Positions 20,254 through 33,339 of a stretch of 41,385 nt of DNA are shown piece after piece. Positions within the stretch are counted from its first letter, which is position 1; every line of letters starts with the position of its first letter. Source of the stretch: Plantago elongata. Lineage: Eukaryota; Streptophyta; Magnoliopsida; Lamiales; Plantaginaceae. A model generated the notes under the pieces. The model was not told where the DNA came from, did no database searches, and worked only from the letters and a program-made list of their open reading frames with translations. The stretch spans positions 1 to 41,385 of the forward strand of contig JAYMSP010000783.1 of NCBI GenBank assembly GCA_036897095.1, in the 5' to 3' direction. The translations under genes were made by a program, and so were the position numbers.

Positions 20254-23200
20254 ATGGCCACTCTCAGATCCGATGCCACCGATCTCAACGCCACCACCTC
20301 ACTTTCAGGTCCGATCTCTCTTTCGATCGATTCTGATTTGTATTTATTTTGTTGATATGTTTGATTGAAATTATATGTAGCTGATTTGATTGTTGCAGAT
20401 ACCATGTTCGATGCGTCGCAGTATGCGTTCTTCGGGAAGAGTATTGTGGATGAAGTGGAATTAGGGGGTTTGGAGGATCAGGACGATTCGGTTACGATGC
20501 CTGCGAGCGGGGGCTTAGGCGTGTTTGGGGGTGAAGGTGATTTGAATGAGTACCATTTGTTCGACAAGGATGAGGTGAACTTTGTTGTTTGTTTGTAACT
20601 TGTGAAACTGAATTGAATCGACCAGTTGTTGTTGTTGTTGGCAGTTTGTGGATTGTATCTGAGTCTCTTTTTAATATGAGAAGTGGTTTTGTCTGTCAGA
20701 GATTTGATTTGTGTGAGTATTCAATTGTTTTGTGATGACTTGGTCAAGATGCTCACTTTGTCCTAACTGGTTGTTTCTTTCTCACTTGTGTGTTGCATTG
20801 TTATGGTATGGTATGGAAGTTGTCCTGCTAACTGAATGTTTAATTTGAGTCCCTGTGTGGAGACAGCTTTATATTTTGTGATGTTTGCTTGATAACATTG
20901 GATTTAAGAACTCGGTGCTGTAACCGTGTAGTTGTGTTATGTATGTTTTCATGGTTTCCCGTGATAAAATACTGATACCGCCACTAAGGCTTTAAGCTTA
21001 CCAGCTTACTTTATGTGCCACTTTTATAAACTTTGCAAATCAATTTTCAAGTGCCTTTTCACTTGCTGGTTATTTTTGCACATTCAAGAATATGGTAGAA
21101 TATGTAAATGTGGTTGATGGATCTTTGCTTGATATCACTTATTCTGCATTTCACTTTCAGCAGCTATGAGTATGGCATTATTATCTATATTGATTCAATT
21201 TTCTTCTTCTTTTTCTTAGGGACCAGGGTTAGGATCATTATCCGATATAGATGATCTGGCCACAACATTTGCAAAGGTATCGGAAGTCCTGGTTTACCAG
21301 TTTTGGATCCTGAAATTTATTCCTGCCTCTCTCTTCTTCTTCCCTTGTCCCCTTCCCCTCTTATTTAATCTGTTCAGAAAGGATATAATCTTACACGTGA
21401 AGGAACAGTTCACTCAATATAATCAGCATGCTGAGCTTTTTTCATGGCACATTGTCCTTTTTTCTTTCCTTCCCAAATGCAATTTGTTTAAAAATGTTCA
21501 TTCATGTTTTCCGGAGTATCTAGAAACTTCGTTATATAACAAGGCTCGACCCGTAATTTGGTTCCTCCCTGCGTGTATAAAATTGCTTTTTACCACTTTC
21601 CGAACATCCAACTTTTCATATTTCGATAAGCATTGCCATATTCTAGACTATGTTTCACCTTGCTAGTAAATCTCTGAAATCAAACTTAAAGTATGCCAAT
21701 CAAGAAAAAATTGAATGAAAAGGACTCATGTTGATTCCTATAACATGCATCTGTTGTATCGCGATGGAGTTAATTGGTCAATATTGACCTTCGTTCATTA
21801 GTTGGTCATTTCGATGGTTTCACCATCCACACACGATTATATAACATTATATGTTGTAACTCTGATTCACATCACTGGTCTAGGTGGTGTTGTGTTGTGT
21901 TGATGTGTGCTTCATTAGACTCCCTATGTCCCATCCTAAGTTTCCAGCACTCCATTTCTGGGATTAATGTTTGAAGTTTCCCTGTCTACTTCTTCTAACC
22001 TGTCCGCATCACACATTAATGTTAACCATACACCACACATTTATTCCCTTTGCCACTCATCGTTCATTCATTATTCATTTAATTACTTGCTTACAAATTT
22101 GTGTTCATCCTTTAATTTTAAAACCACCAACTACAACTCCTCTGATAATTTTTCTTAGTATCTTGAAAATAGAGCCCAAAAGAAACAAGAAATCTGGTGA
22201 TAATTATATGTTACCTAGTGGACTAATTGTTTAGCTTGTGAACCATGTTTTTGGACTGAATTGTATGTGCGACCTGTTTTGCATGACAATGACAAAGATT
22301 GCTGCTATGTTTTGTACAGTCCTTTTACATGAATTGTTATGTTTTCTGCAGTTGAACAAAGTTGTTTCTGGACCAAGGCATCCGGGAGTTATTGGTGATC
22401 GAGGAAGTGGGTCTTTCTCAAGGGAGAGTGAGTACTCATTATTTTGCCAATTGCATTATTTATTCATGTTTTATTCTTTTAATGCATATTTCGTCGCATT
22501 CTGTTATTGAAACTTGTATACTGTATTGTCTGTAATGTATGTTTATTTTAGATCAGATGATCACTAAATGCCTTTGTTGCAACTTTATTATCATATAAGA
22601 CCACCAACTCCTGCACCTACATGTGCTTCATGGTTCCTCAAAATTGACATCACATAGATTTATACATCTCTGAGGGAATCCTGTATGTTTTAGCATGCAG
22701 TAATTATAAAGTAGAACATGAATGTGGTGCTAGAAAAAATTATTGATGTGCCGACTATGACGATATTAAACCCTAAGAGATTAGAAAAACAAAGTGCAGA
22801 ATGAAATTTTAATGTACATGCCCTAAACCTCCAACCCTATATCTATATTATGTACTGTAACTCTTCCATGCATTTCTCCCGTTGAAATAGTATGGTGCCT
22901 GTCTATAGTAGGTATTGTGTTTCATGCTGCTGCAATTCAATATCTGTGTTGTCTATCAGGTTGTATGTTCTTGTAAGTTTTCATTTTGTGTTGTTATAAC
23001 CAGACTCAGAATCTTGTTTTAGATTGAAGAGCATCTCGTTTGAGCTTTTCCTTTTGCTTTCTTGCTGTACATGTGAAGAGATCGTAACTGGGTTCTGTAT
23101 CTGAATAAATTTTAGCATATGTTCCATGTGGTGTTTGGTTTGTTTCCCTTGTTGTCTGAACTATCCGATGAAAACCTTCCTCATATCTTTCGAGAATCCT

Positions 23201-25925
23201 GATAGTTCGTTGATTAGGGGCTGATTGGTATAGAATTTGAATGGGTATTTGGATGGATTTTGGTGAAATTGTGTTTGGAATGGAATTGAAATGGGGGTAT
23301 TTGAAGTTTATTTTAGGCCAAATCACTGTTCATCGAGCCAAATGGACCGATTTTAATCCCATGCCAAACAGCCGGATTGGACTAAAAGGGACGGACAAGC
23401 ATGATGTTTATAACCATTAGGGTTTTTAATAACATTAGTATGTCTTTTCCATAAATGTATTTTTGATAAATACTACTACTACTAGTAGTTGATGTTTTAT
23501 GTCAAAGCTTATTCACATTTTAAAGTAGTTAAAACAACATTCAATGGCAACACATAAAATGTTCACTGGTAAAACTTTAGTGGTTTTGTTTTATATTTTA
23601 ATATATTTATAGGTTTACTTAAGAACATTGGTCCAGGACCTTCCCCAGCAAGACTTTGTATAGTTTGTTTGTGATCTCCTTTTCCTCATTCCTTGACCAT
23701 AGTTTCTCAGCTAGCCTGCACCTACTTAATGTTTTCCTTAATGAAGTTTAGGAACTTAAAATTCAATCTGATTAACAGGGTATATATACAGTTTTGCATG
23801 GTTCTTCATTCAGCTTCTACTTTTTGTTTGTATTTTTATGTTTCTTTGGTGGTTCACTTCAGGTTCATCGGCTACAGAGTGGGCTAGAGAGGCAGAATTT
23901 CCAGACTGGCTTGAGAAGCAGATTTCTGATTCAGAATGTTACGAGGAAAGTAAGAGATGGTCATCCCAGCCTCATCTCTCCTCACTGTATCTTCCAGAAT
24001 CAAAATCATTGTACAGAACATCATCATACCCTGAGCAACAGCACCAGCTGCAACACTGTTCCAGCGAGCCTATCTTAGGTCCAAATTCATCCTTCACTTC
24101 TTTTCCACCCCCTGGAGCTCAACAATCTCCATTGAACAATGCACATCACTTCAATTTGTCTTCTCATTCCAGTGGACCTCAATCACCCTTCTCTGCACCC
24201 AATAATCCGTTATCTAATTCTTCTCTTCCTTTGCCCAACATGTCTCGTGGTTACTATCCTAATACAAACATGCCATATGCAACCTCTCCTAATCTGTCTC
24301 GCAACAATCGGCTGCAGAACCACTGGATTAGCCATGCTGGTGTTCTTCATGGGGATCATTCCAATATCTTAAACAATATCTTGCAGCATCAGTATCAAAG
24401 TAGCCTATTGCCATCCCAGTTATTATCCCAACCGCAGCAGAGGCTGCGCTTTCCATATCAACAGTCATTAGCGCATCTGTCGTCTCTGCAATCTCAAATA
24501 TTTAACTCCTTCCCGTCACCATCACATTTGAGTAAGTATGATAAAAGAGACTCAAAGCCTAAATCTGGAAACAAAAATAGAGTGCGGTTCTCTCACCAAG
24601 GCTCTGATGCTAGTAGCCACAGGAGTGACAGTAATTTGCTACAGTTCAGATCCAAGCACATGACTGCAGAAGAAATAGAGAGCATTCTTAAAATGCAGCA
24701 TGCTGCAACACATGGCAATGACCCTTATGTAGACGATTATTACCACCAAGCCCGCCTTGCAAAGAAATCTGCTGAAACAAGATCAAAGTATCGTTTCTGC
24801 CCATCCCACCTGAGGGAACAATCTTCCAAGTCTCGTAGTAGCACTGAATCACAACCGCATCTCCATGTTGATGCTCTTGGAAGGTTTTGTTTTTCGTCAA
24901 TCCGTAGGCCTCGACCTCTTCTTGAGATTGACCCTCCCCCATCAGCTTGTGGAGATGGTAGCACTGAGCAGAAATTATCCGAGAAGCCTTTAGAACAGGA
25001 ACCAATGGTTGCAGCAAGGGTAACAATTGAGGATGCTCTGCATGTTCTTCTGGAGGTGGATGACATTGACCGACTCTTACAATTCACTCAACCCCAAGAT
25101 GGTGGAACTCAGCTCGGACGAAAGCGCCATGTTCTGTTAGAAGGCTTAGCGGCCTCACTGCAGCTTGTTGACCCTCTTGGGAAAACTGGAAACTCTGTGG
25201 GGTTGTCTTTTAAGGATGACATAGTGTTTCTCCGGATAGTTTCTCTGTCCAAAGGCCGGAAACTTATTTCAAAGTACCTACAGCTTCTTTTACCTGGCAG
25301 TGAACTCTCTCGGATAGTTTGCATGGCCATTTTCCGTCATTTGAGGTTCCTGTTTGGTGGCCTCCCATCTGATGCAGAAGCAGCTGATACCATAAATGCC
25401 CTTGCTAAAAAAGTATGTGTGTGTGTTTGTGGTATGGATCTCAATTCACTCAGTGCTTGTCTGGCTGCTGTTGTTTGTTCTTCTGAACAGCCACCTCTTC
25501 GTCCTTTAGGCAATCCTGCTGGAGATGGAGCCTCAATCATCTTGAAGTCTGTTCTGGAAAGAGCGACCAATTTGTTAAGAGATCCTCAGATTTCTGGCTT
25601 CAGTGTGCCAAATCCTACTCTGTGGCAGGCTTCGTTTGATGCCTTCTTTAATCTCCTCGCGAAGTACTGCTTGAGTAAGTATGATAGTATAGTACAATCA
25701 TTGATTACTCAGAACCCATCAAGTACTGATGTAATTGGTTCGGAGGCTGCAAGAGCTGTTAACAGGGAGATGCCTGTTGAACTGTTGAAGGCCAGTATCC
25801 CACACACTGACGAGACTCAGAAGAAATTGTTACTTAATTTTGCTCAGAGATCGATGCCTGTTACTGGGTTTAACTCACATGGTGGAAGTAGTGGACAAAT
25901 AAATCCCGAGTCTGTGAGAGGTTAG
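20254..25925 (+). CDS. PAT1: PAT1 mRNA-decapping activator (five exons, 808 aa)
   Basis: Predicted exons: 20254-20308, 20399-20574, 21220-21276, 22352-22427, 23863-25925. They total 2427 nt, all GT-AG, and the last exon carries most of the protein. The N-terminus has [10 protein letters not shown] (residues 22-31) and acidic blocks of the kind that contact the DEAD-box helicase DHH1/[17 protein letters not shown] lies near 126. A long Ser/Pro/Asn/Gln-rich disordered region follows (about 150-370), then [17 protein letters not shown] (about 406-422) and a helical PatC C-terminus. PAT1 links deadenylation to decapping through the LSM1-7 ring in P-bodies; Arabidopsis PAT1 is an MPK4 substrate. 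Its length is near that of plant homologues. The long last exon stays open, so no intron is needed there. Confidence 0.93.
23217..23373. mobile_element. Small MITE, copy 2 of the family, in PAT1 intron 4
   Basis: The left end GGGGCTGATTGGTATAG and the right end CCATGCCAAACAGCC pair as imperfect inverted repeats. The interior shares GGTGAAATTGTGTTTGGAAT and ATCACTGTTCATCGAGCCAA with the other copies. TTA precedes the left end, but no matching triplet follows the right end. It sits in the middle of intron 22428-23862. Confidence 0.65.
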
Positions 25926-27727
25926 CTCAGATGGTGTTTTGAGGTATCCATGATTTGTAAATGCTATGCTCTGGATACCATTCCATTGGCTGCTTCCTTT
26001 GCCCTGTTTGTTGCATGGAAGCATGGATGTGTACTTTGGGTGGAATTTTAATGCCTAAAGTGCTTCTTTTAATTAGCTTTCGTGGCCTACTGCCTACGAT
26101 CTGCTTCACTACCCCTACCCCCTCCCTCCCTCCACGAGTGACGTCCTTCTCCTTTAGTTTTTCAATGCTTATTTTAATGAATGAATATACCGTCTGACTT
26201 AACCTTGTAATATGTCTAAAGCTCTTGAATGCTTTTTAAAACTGGAGAGCTGCTTTGTCTTTTGTATTGTTAAACACTTAACTGTAAGGGTGAAATGTAC
26301 AGGCGAGCCGTTTGGAGTGCTGACAGTATCATCGTTTCTTTCTCAGATGATTTCCCCATAGTCCTTTTCGGGGTAAGAACAAAAGTTATAGGCATTTCAT
26401 CTTAGGAAGGATAGGGGTTTGGCTTTGCATTCATTGCAGGTTTGAAGATAGCCAGATGGGCATTTAACAAGGAAGTTGTAATGATTCTTTGTCGAATAAT
26501 CCCTGGTCATAGTAACCCGTTGTCAAGGCCTGTGAGATGTTGTACTTCCACATATACTCCCAGACTAGATGTATGTGAATGTTTGTTCCTCTACGGCTGT
26601 CATACTGCGAAACCAACATGTTAGGCATTGCCTAAATGTAACCATGCTGCACATTATTTTAAGTGCAGTTGTGATGATTTATATGGAACAAGTTTTATTG
26701 ACTCATGGCGTACTCTATTTTCCATTTCTAAATATTTCTTCACATCACCAAAATTAAAGGTGGTGGTGAATTGTTAGGTGACCTGAACATAAAGTGAAAT
26801 GGATGAGGCAGCAAAAGATTACATAACAGATTAGATTTCTGATGTGGATTCACGTCTGGTATTTACGACTTGAAAGCTAGTTACTCCCTTTTTGTGGAGA
26901 ACTTCATGGCGATTGTGTCTTCCTGTCTTTCACCTCCGGTATTGTAACCAGATCGGTCAAGAGTTAAACCAATATGAGGTGAAAAATTATGTTGTGCACC
27001 CTGCTTCAATTTGGATATGGTGTTGAACGGGGGACAACAACCTTGCATACACGCTTCACGTTTTGTGCATTAGGAGAAAAATAAATAAATAATTAATTTT
27101 TTTAAGCGAGTAAAGGACGACTCAAACCTTTAACTTTTTAGTTGTCAACTGAGCAACTGAACTGTAATTTATTGTTATAAATAAATAATTAGTACTACTA
27201 GTGCTTCAATAATTTAAAGTTGCAAGTCAACTCTACTTCGAATGTACTTCGGATGAATGACTTCTATTGCCGTAGTCTTTTTCATGTTACCTTCAGATGC
27301 ACAGATTACATTTATCATGTATAATAATGAAGATATTGCTTAAAAGAATGCAATACTTTAAAATAAAATCTTTACACAATTAAAAAATCATTTATCAAAA
27401 GGTTTCAGAAATCTGAAATAAAATGAACTAGGTGGAATCTTGGGCTTGCATCAACAAGCCATGACTTGCGGTGACCATTGCCCCCGCGAGCTCCTTTCCT
27501 ACAAACTCTTTATAAATCAATTTAGTGGGACGTATATCTACGCTTTTCATTCGTTATAGTCATTTATACCTTAATCGATACAAAATAAATAAAAATAATT
27601 ATTCTTTCACCTTAAAAAAAATTTCACCATCGTATTATTAACATCTACATATATATATCTATATATCTATATGTATGACCCATATAATTGACGAACAAGT
27701 AACTTGAAAACTAACTTGATTAACTAA
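25926..27727 (+). other. PAT1 3' flank and intergenic DNA
   Basis: The first several hundred bases are probable 3' untranslated sequence. Short open frames (25961-26197, 26442-26624) show no family resemblance. Further on the DNA is AT-rich, with an ATATAT/CTATAT microsatellite at about 27645-27675. No other gene is seen. Confidence 0.4.
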
Positions 27728-27876
27728 GGGGCTGATTGGCCATACATTTAAATGCCCCCATTTTACTCGATGAACAGTGATTTGGCATAATATACACTTT
27801 AAATACACCCATTTTAATTTTATTACAAACACAATTTCATCAAAATTCTCATTAAAATGCCATGCAAATTAGCCCC
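27728..27876. mobile_element. Small MITE, copy 3 of the family (inverted relative to copies 1 and 2)
   Basis: GGGGCTGATTGGCCAT at the left and CCATGCAAATTAGCCCC at the right are inverted repeats. The internal phrases CTCGATGAACAGTGATTTGGC and ACAAACACAATTTCATCAAA are the reverse complements of phrases in copies 1 and 2, so this copy is in the opposite orientation. Flanking triplets (TAA and TTG) do not match exactly. Confidence 0.68.
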
Positions 27877-29190
27877 TTGAAATTTTAAAACTTTAACATT
27901 TCAAGTCATCTACATCACTTTTACACCTAATAGCATTCACAGTGAAACTAGATTCCATTACCACTATGCACTGTTCTTTAAACTAGCCAATTAAACTATA
28001 CATTATTCTAAACGTACTGTAAGATCCTTGTTGAGATATTCCATATTGTCTTAATAAGGATCATAGCTCAACATATGCCCTTAATAACTTTATCTCATTG
28101 TAAAAGATATTTTAAGACGTTAAGAATTCAATTTCATTCGAAATCGTCATACTCACACACACATCACATTACTTGAAAAAGGATACTCAATATTGGTGCT
28201 TACTAAATGTCCAATTAGGTAACTAAAAACCATGACATAATTCATAACTTTTCTAACTCAACTTCCTTTAGTAAATATACTTAAAGACACAAATTTCTTC
28301 TTTCATCCTCTTCTTTAAAATTTATCTTTAAAGAAAGACTCACAATAGTTTTAAGGATAAAGAATCCTTACCTCGTGAACAAGTAGAATAGACTACGTGC
28401 CTGCAACTAACAAACATAATATAATTACATAAACACACAACAAATGCATGATGGTCTTCATTTCATTTGATCGATTCATTCACCATCTACATGACATAAC
28501 ATGAAATGATATTATATTACATTTTTAATCAAATACTAATTAATCTCTCTCTAATGACAATTGTGTGATCATGCAGAGGTATTGATATTTCGTTACCTTC
28601 ATTTAAAAACTCTTTAAGTTCAATTTAATTCAGTTCAGTTCAGTTGAGAAAAATATAATGTAATACCGACACATAAACTAATGTTGTTTTTCCATCCTTA
28701 TTTGATGGCTTTCTCTGTTAATCCGTTTGTTATACTCCATTGTTGTATTGATGAATCATCAACATGGTCCACTTTCCTTCCATTACTAACAACTCCAGAA
28801 CAAACAAATCTGTCCCTTCAGTTGACAATTACTACTTAATCTTCTTTATTACACACATACTCTACATTTGTTTAACCGTACGTTTCTTGCTTACCTCTTT
28901 ACCATTTTATTAATCAATAAATAAATAATTCATCACATATTAGTATTATACAAATCGAATTATCTGTACACGATCTATGCTATGCGTTTAATAAAATCGT
29001 TACTTGTATACACGAGATATGAGAAAACACCATTGACAGCTTAAATTAATTTTTTTAAAAATATAAATCGGTTTATAAATGAGTTATTTAAAGACCGTGT
29101 TTCAGGATACTTACTATACGACTAATCCCATCTAATTAACTGCCCCTACTATATATGACTCTTTCCATTCCCCTGTTTTCCTGATATAGA
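27877..29190. other. AT-rich intergenic DNA upstream of the epimerase gene
   Basis: No gene, tRNA or paired terminal repeats recognised. The final few hundred bases should include the promoter of the epimerase gene. Confidence 0.4.
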
Positions 29191-30130
29191 TTTATATAGA
29201 TATATGTGTTCAATTCTCTCAGGTAATCCACATTGCTCTTCCATTATTACTCCCAATTTTGTTACAAAATTGCTCTGTTTCTCGCTCAATTTTTATCGAT
29301 CTGCAATTGGTAATTTTATTCCTCTTATTCACGCTCTTGACATGTCTGATTCTATGTATTTGATCCTCTGTTTTTGATGGGTTTCTCCTATGAATGAAAT
29401 TATGTAACTGAATTTCATGTCAAAACGTAATTGTAGGTCCTGTATGATCTTGAAAAAGTCTTAATGTGGATTGAAACCATTAATGCTGACATAAAAATTC
29501 AATCTTTGTTGCAGAAAGAAGAGAATTCTGAGTTTCTGATCAACCATAACAAGATATTGTCAATTTGAAGCATTCTCATACGTCAAAACGATGTAAGAAA
29601 TTAAGAATCTCTGTTTCTCGTTTTCGATTTCTCTGTATCCGGGATCATATGTGTGTATGCTGTTGAAAACTGTTTTTTTTAATGATCTTTGCATTTTTTG
29701 GAAACCGAAAGCAGTGAAATTCGAAGTGAATAGAACACGAAGCACGTAGGATTTGTTACAGATTGGATCTTGATGACATTCTGATCATTAGTACTGATTA
29801 CTGAATTTACAAGCTGTTTTGTTTATATGATGATTTATAGATTAGTCAACTTTCATGGAATAGGAAAATGTTATTAATACTGGATTTGTTTACGACCTCT
29901 TGATTTCATTGACTTATATTGCAACAAAATCCATGTGACTTAATCCCAATTTGTAAGGTTTCTGACAGACTCATTAAGGATTTACCAGTTTTGATTCATT
30001 TTCCATCAAGTAGGAATTTAAACATGTTGTATTCGAGCTTTCGTATTTGAAAGAGAGAAAAATTGTTAGACTCTTGCTTTATAAAAGGGAACAAGAGATT
30101 GAGAGATATACATCATAGTCGAAAACCAAA
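29191..30130 (+). promoter_or_regulatory. Probable core promoter and spliced 5' leader of the epimerase gene
   Basis: A TATA-like TTTATATAGA at 29191-29200 is followed by CT-rich sequence (CAATTCTCTC at 29211-29220), a plausible start region. A GT after TGCAATTG at about 29309 and an AG in TTTGTTGCAG at about 29514 could remove a first leader intron. A further intron before the ATG at 30131 is likely, because the stretch 29590-30100 is T-rich, but I cannot fix its acceptor. Confidence 0.35.
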
Positions 30131-32248
30131 ATGCTAGGCGAAAAGTCTTTGTCTTTAGCTGATTCGCGATTTTCTGAATCTGTTGATAGAAGCTCGAAGC
30201 TGAACCTAGTTCCCTTGATGGATTTCATCGAGACCAAGCGGAGAAGTAATTTCACACGGAAAATACTCTTGGCAGCTGGCATTACTGCGCTTTTTCTTTT
30301 CATGCTGAAGAAGTCCCCTGGTGCCGGTTCTACTAAGGTATCGGCTACTGTTAGTCCATTACCTTTTTGATGTATGTCTTCTGCCCTTGTGTTGTACATT
30401 GTTTAATTTCTATGTTGCATTTCAGTTTTCTGAGCACGAGCCAGGCGTAACACATGTCCTAGTTACTGGAGGTGCTGGTTATATAGGTTCTCATGCTGTT
30501 CTTCGCCTTTTAAGAGACTCCTATCGCGTTACTATTGTGGTAAGTCCTTGTCAGTGTCACACATGAACTTTCCTTTCATTGGTGGTGAAATTTAGGCATC
30601 TTGAACTTAACTGACTAATTGATTTTACAACAGGACAATCTATCTCGTGGAAACATGGGAGCTGTTAAGATCCTCCAAAGGCTTTATCCGGAACCTGGAC
30701 GATTACAGTTCATACTTGCTGATCTTGGAGATGCATCAGCGGTATGCTTAAGCATTCATCATTATCTACTCTTTGACTAAAAAGTCCTGAAAATTCAATT
30801 CTTTGGATGATAAAGTTCTTGCTTAACCTCTATAACAGGTAGACAAGATCTTTAGAGAAAATGCATTTGATGCTGTGATCCATTTTGCTGCTGTAGCATA
30901 TGTTGGTGAAAGTACAGCCGAACCTCTGAGGTATGTCTTTACAATCTCCATTGACAATTGAAAACCAGAATGATTACGCTATATTCTGAGTCTCTTCTTA
31001 ATCTGTCCAGGTATTACCATAATATCACCTCGAATACTCTGGTAGTAGTGAAGGCAATGGCTGCTCATCGAGTAAAGACACTCATATACTCAAGTACTTG
31101 TGCAACATATGGAGAGCCAGAAAAGATGCCAATTACAGAAGACACTCCTCAGAATCCGATCAATCCATATGGCAAAGCCAAGAAAATGGCAGAAGACATT
31201 ATTCTAGACTTCTCAAAGACATCTAACATGGCTATCATGGTCTTAAGGCGAGTTCTAGTCCTCAGACTACTGTGTTATATTATCATTCTTCATTTGCTAA
31301 ATCAAGGGACTAGAGTGCTTGTGTCCTAAAAAGGGAATGCCGTTGTCGCTTTCAGGTACTTCAATGTCATTGGTTCCGACCCTGAGGGAAGATTGGGAGA
31401 AGCTCCACGACCAGAACTGCGTGATCAAGGAAGAATATCAGGTGCTTGCTTCGATGCTGCCAGAGGAATCATTCCCGGGTTAAAGGTACATTCTGTTTCT
31501 TCAGGTTAAAAACATTCTGAAAATAGATTCTTGGCTAGACATGATTATGCGCAATGGATTGGTTTTGGGGATTAAATTCATTTATGTTGCTTGAAATAGT
31601 TTTTAACGACAGAGACTTATATTAACCGTAAGGTCTAACAGATTCGTCTATATGGCTGATGATTTCACAAGTAGTAGGAAAAGAAACAAGAACTATTGAA
31701 ATTACTGATATCAAAGTTGGTTGCTTTTTTACTATATAAGTGCACTTAACAAGGCTGGAAGTTAACTAGGTCCTTGACCCCTGCAGGTAAGAGGAACTGA
31801 TTACAGCACTTCTGACGGAACCTGCGTTAGAGACTACATTGACGTCACAGATCTGATAGACGCACACGTGAAAGCTCTAGCGCACGCTAAGCCTGGAAGA
31901 GTCGGTATCTACAACGTCGGTACTGGAAAAGGTCAACCACTTTCCAAAGCACAAAACTATTAAAAATATGAGACTATTATGTCCAATTTTGTGTCTTAAA
32001 CTCTGTTGATTACTTGAACCACAGGTAGTTCTGTAAAACAATTCGTGGAAGCGTGCAAGAAGGCGACTGGCGTGAACATAAAAGTGGAGTATCTCAGCAG
32101 GCGTCCCGGTGATTACGCAGAAGTTTACAGCGATCCATCAAAGATCAACAATGAACTGAACTGGACAGCCAAGTACACTAATCTTCAAGAAAGTCTGACC
32201 GTAGCATGGAGATGGCAAAGGGCTCACAGAAATGGTTACAATAGTTAA
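30131..32248 (+). CDS. UXE: UDP-arabinose 4-epimerase, Golgi type II membrane enzyme (eight exons, 418 aa)
   Basis: Predicted exons: 30131-30337, 30426-30539, 30634-30741, 30839-30930, 31011-31247, 31356-31485, 31787-31931, 32025-32248; total 1257 nt. The protein has a short cytosolic tail and a single membrane anchor (about 44-59). The NAD-binding GGAGYIG is at residues 84-90, SSTCATYG at 201-208, and the catalytic Tyr-x-x-x-Lys pair is Tyr227 and Lys231 in NPYGKAKK. Enzymes of this family (Arabidopsis MUR4/UXE) interconvert UDP-xylose and UDP-arabinopyranose in the Golgi for cell-wall polysaccharides. The anchor distinguishes it from cytosolic UDP-glucose 4-epimerases. Length fits UXE. Intron 5 appears to start with GC, not GT (see findings). 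Which paralogue it is (MUR4 or DUR type) is not settled. Confidence 0.93.
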
Positions 32249-33339
32249 GAATGCAGCTTTGAGCTGTTGAGTTCTTGACTATTTGGAGCTTCTGCAGAAT
32301 TTTGATTTGAAATTTTATACCTTTTGTAGTAGTTAGGTTTATTTATACAAAAGACACATATATAATCATTTGAATTTTGTACAAATGCACTACAGTTCAA
32401 TGAATTGTATGGCATGAGGGACTTGTAAAATAATATATATCTAATTTCTCAAAATTACTTCAGTTCATTTTAATTTATTTATATTTTACTTTAATTTAAT
32501 AAATTCCACATGAATAAAACGCATCTAAGTTGATATTTCTAATTCTAATTTCTAATTCTACTGCTGGTTGATAAACAAGATGTTGACAAACAGATAGAAA
32601 CTAAAGTAAACCATAGTTGTCATTAAAATTTTATAATGTCATTATGTCCTTTTGCCAAACTTTTGTTCTATAGGCATGTACTTGATACTGTATCAGAGTC
32701 TTTTTAAATACTAGATAGTTATCCTTTGTCATAAGTAGACTAAACTATACTCAAAGTCATAACTAGTCTTGAAAACAAAACGAAATTTTACTTTAACTCG
32801 AATAAAAATATTTATTTTTTTAATTAATTTTGAAACTTGAATGTTCAAATTTAGCTTCACTCTCAAGGTCGGAAACTAAAAAAGTTCATCGACTCAAAAG
32901 CTCGAAACCTTTTAAAATAAATGATGAACTATATTTACTTTATAAAAAATAACGTCTGAACCTTTTAAAATGTATACCATTCTGTTGTAAATAAAATCTT
33001 ATGATAGATCTGTTGAGGTCTTGCAATTATATATTATATCATATGGAAACAGCAATCCTAGTCGCCATCTTTTTATCTGGTTTACTTGTAACTTTTATCG
33101 GGTACGCTTTATATACCACTTTCGGGCAACCTCCTCAAAAATAAATGATGAACTAAAATAAAAATAATGTTAATACACGAATCGAAACGGAATAGAATTT
33201 GTACTGGACTTCTCGGCTTCTCCATTCACTTTCAATGGACCAAAAAAGCGCACATATGATATGCCACGAACACACAGACACTTCTCCATATCTCCTTCAC
33301 ACGTTCAGTTAACAATTTCTGCCAATTTCTTCACACAAA
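32249..33339 (+). other. Epimerase 3' flank and promoter region of the aldo-keto reductase gene
   Basis: AT-rich, no gene recognised. TTTATATACC at 33108-33117 is a TATA-like candidate for the downstream gene. An ATG at 33261 opens an out-of-frame reading frame that runs past the reductase ATG at 33340 to 33521, so if the transcript begins upstream of 33261 this is an overlapping uORF. The transcription start is unknown. Confidence 0.35.

Noticed and set aside
21910..22200. Possible Stowaway-like MITE in PAT1 intron 3
   Set aside because: CTCCCTATGTCCCATCCTAA looks like a left end, but I found no matching right end.
24688..25570. Several minus-strand open frames of 73-115 codons
   Set aside because: They are shadows of the long PAT1 last exon on the + strand, which has clear family similarity.
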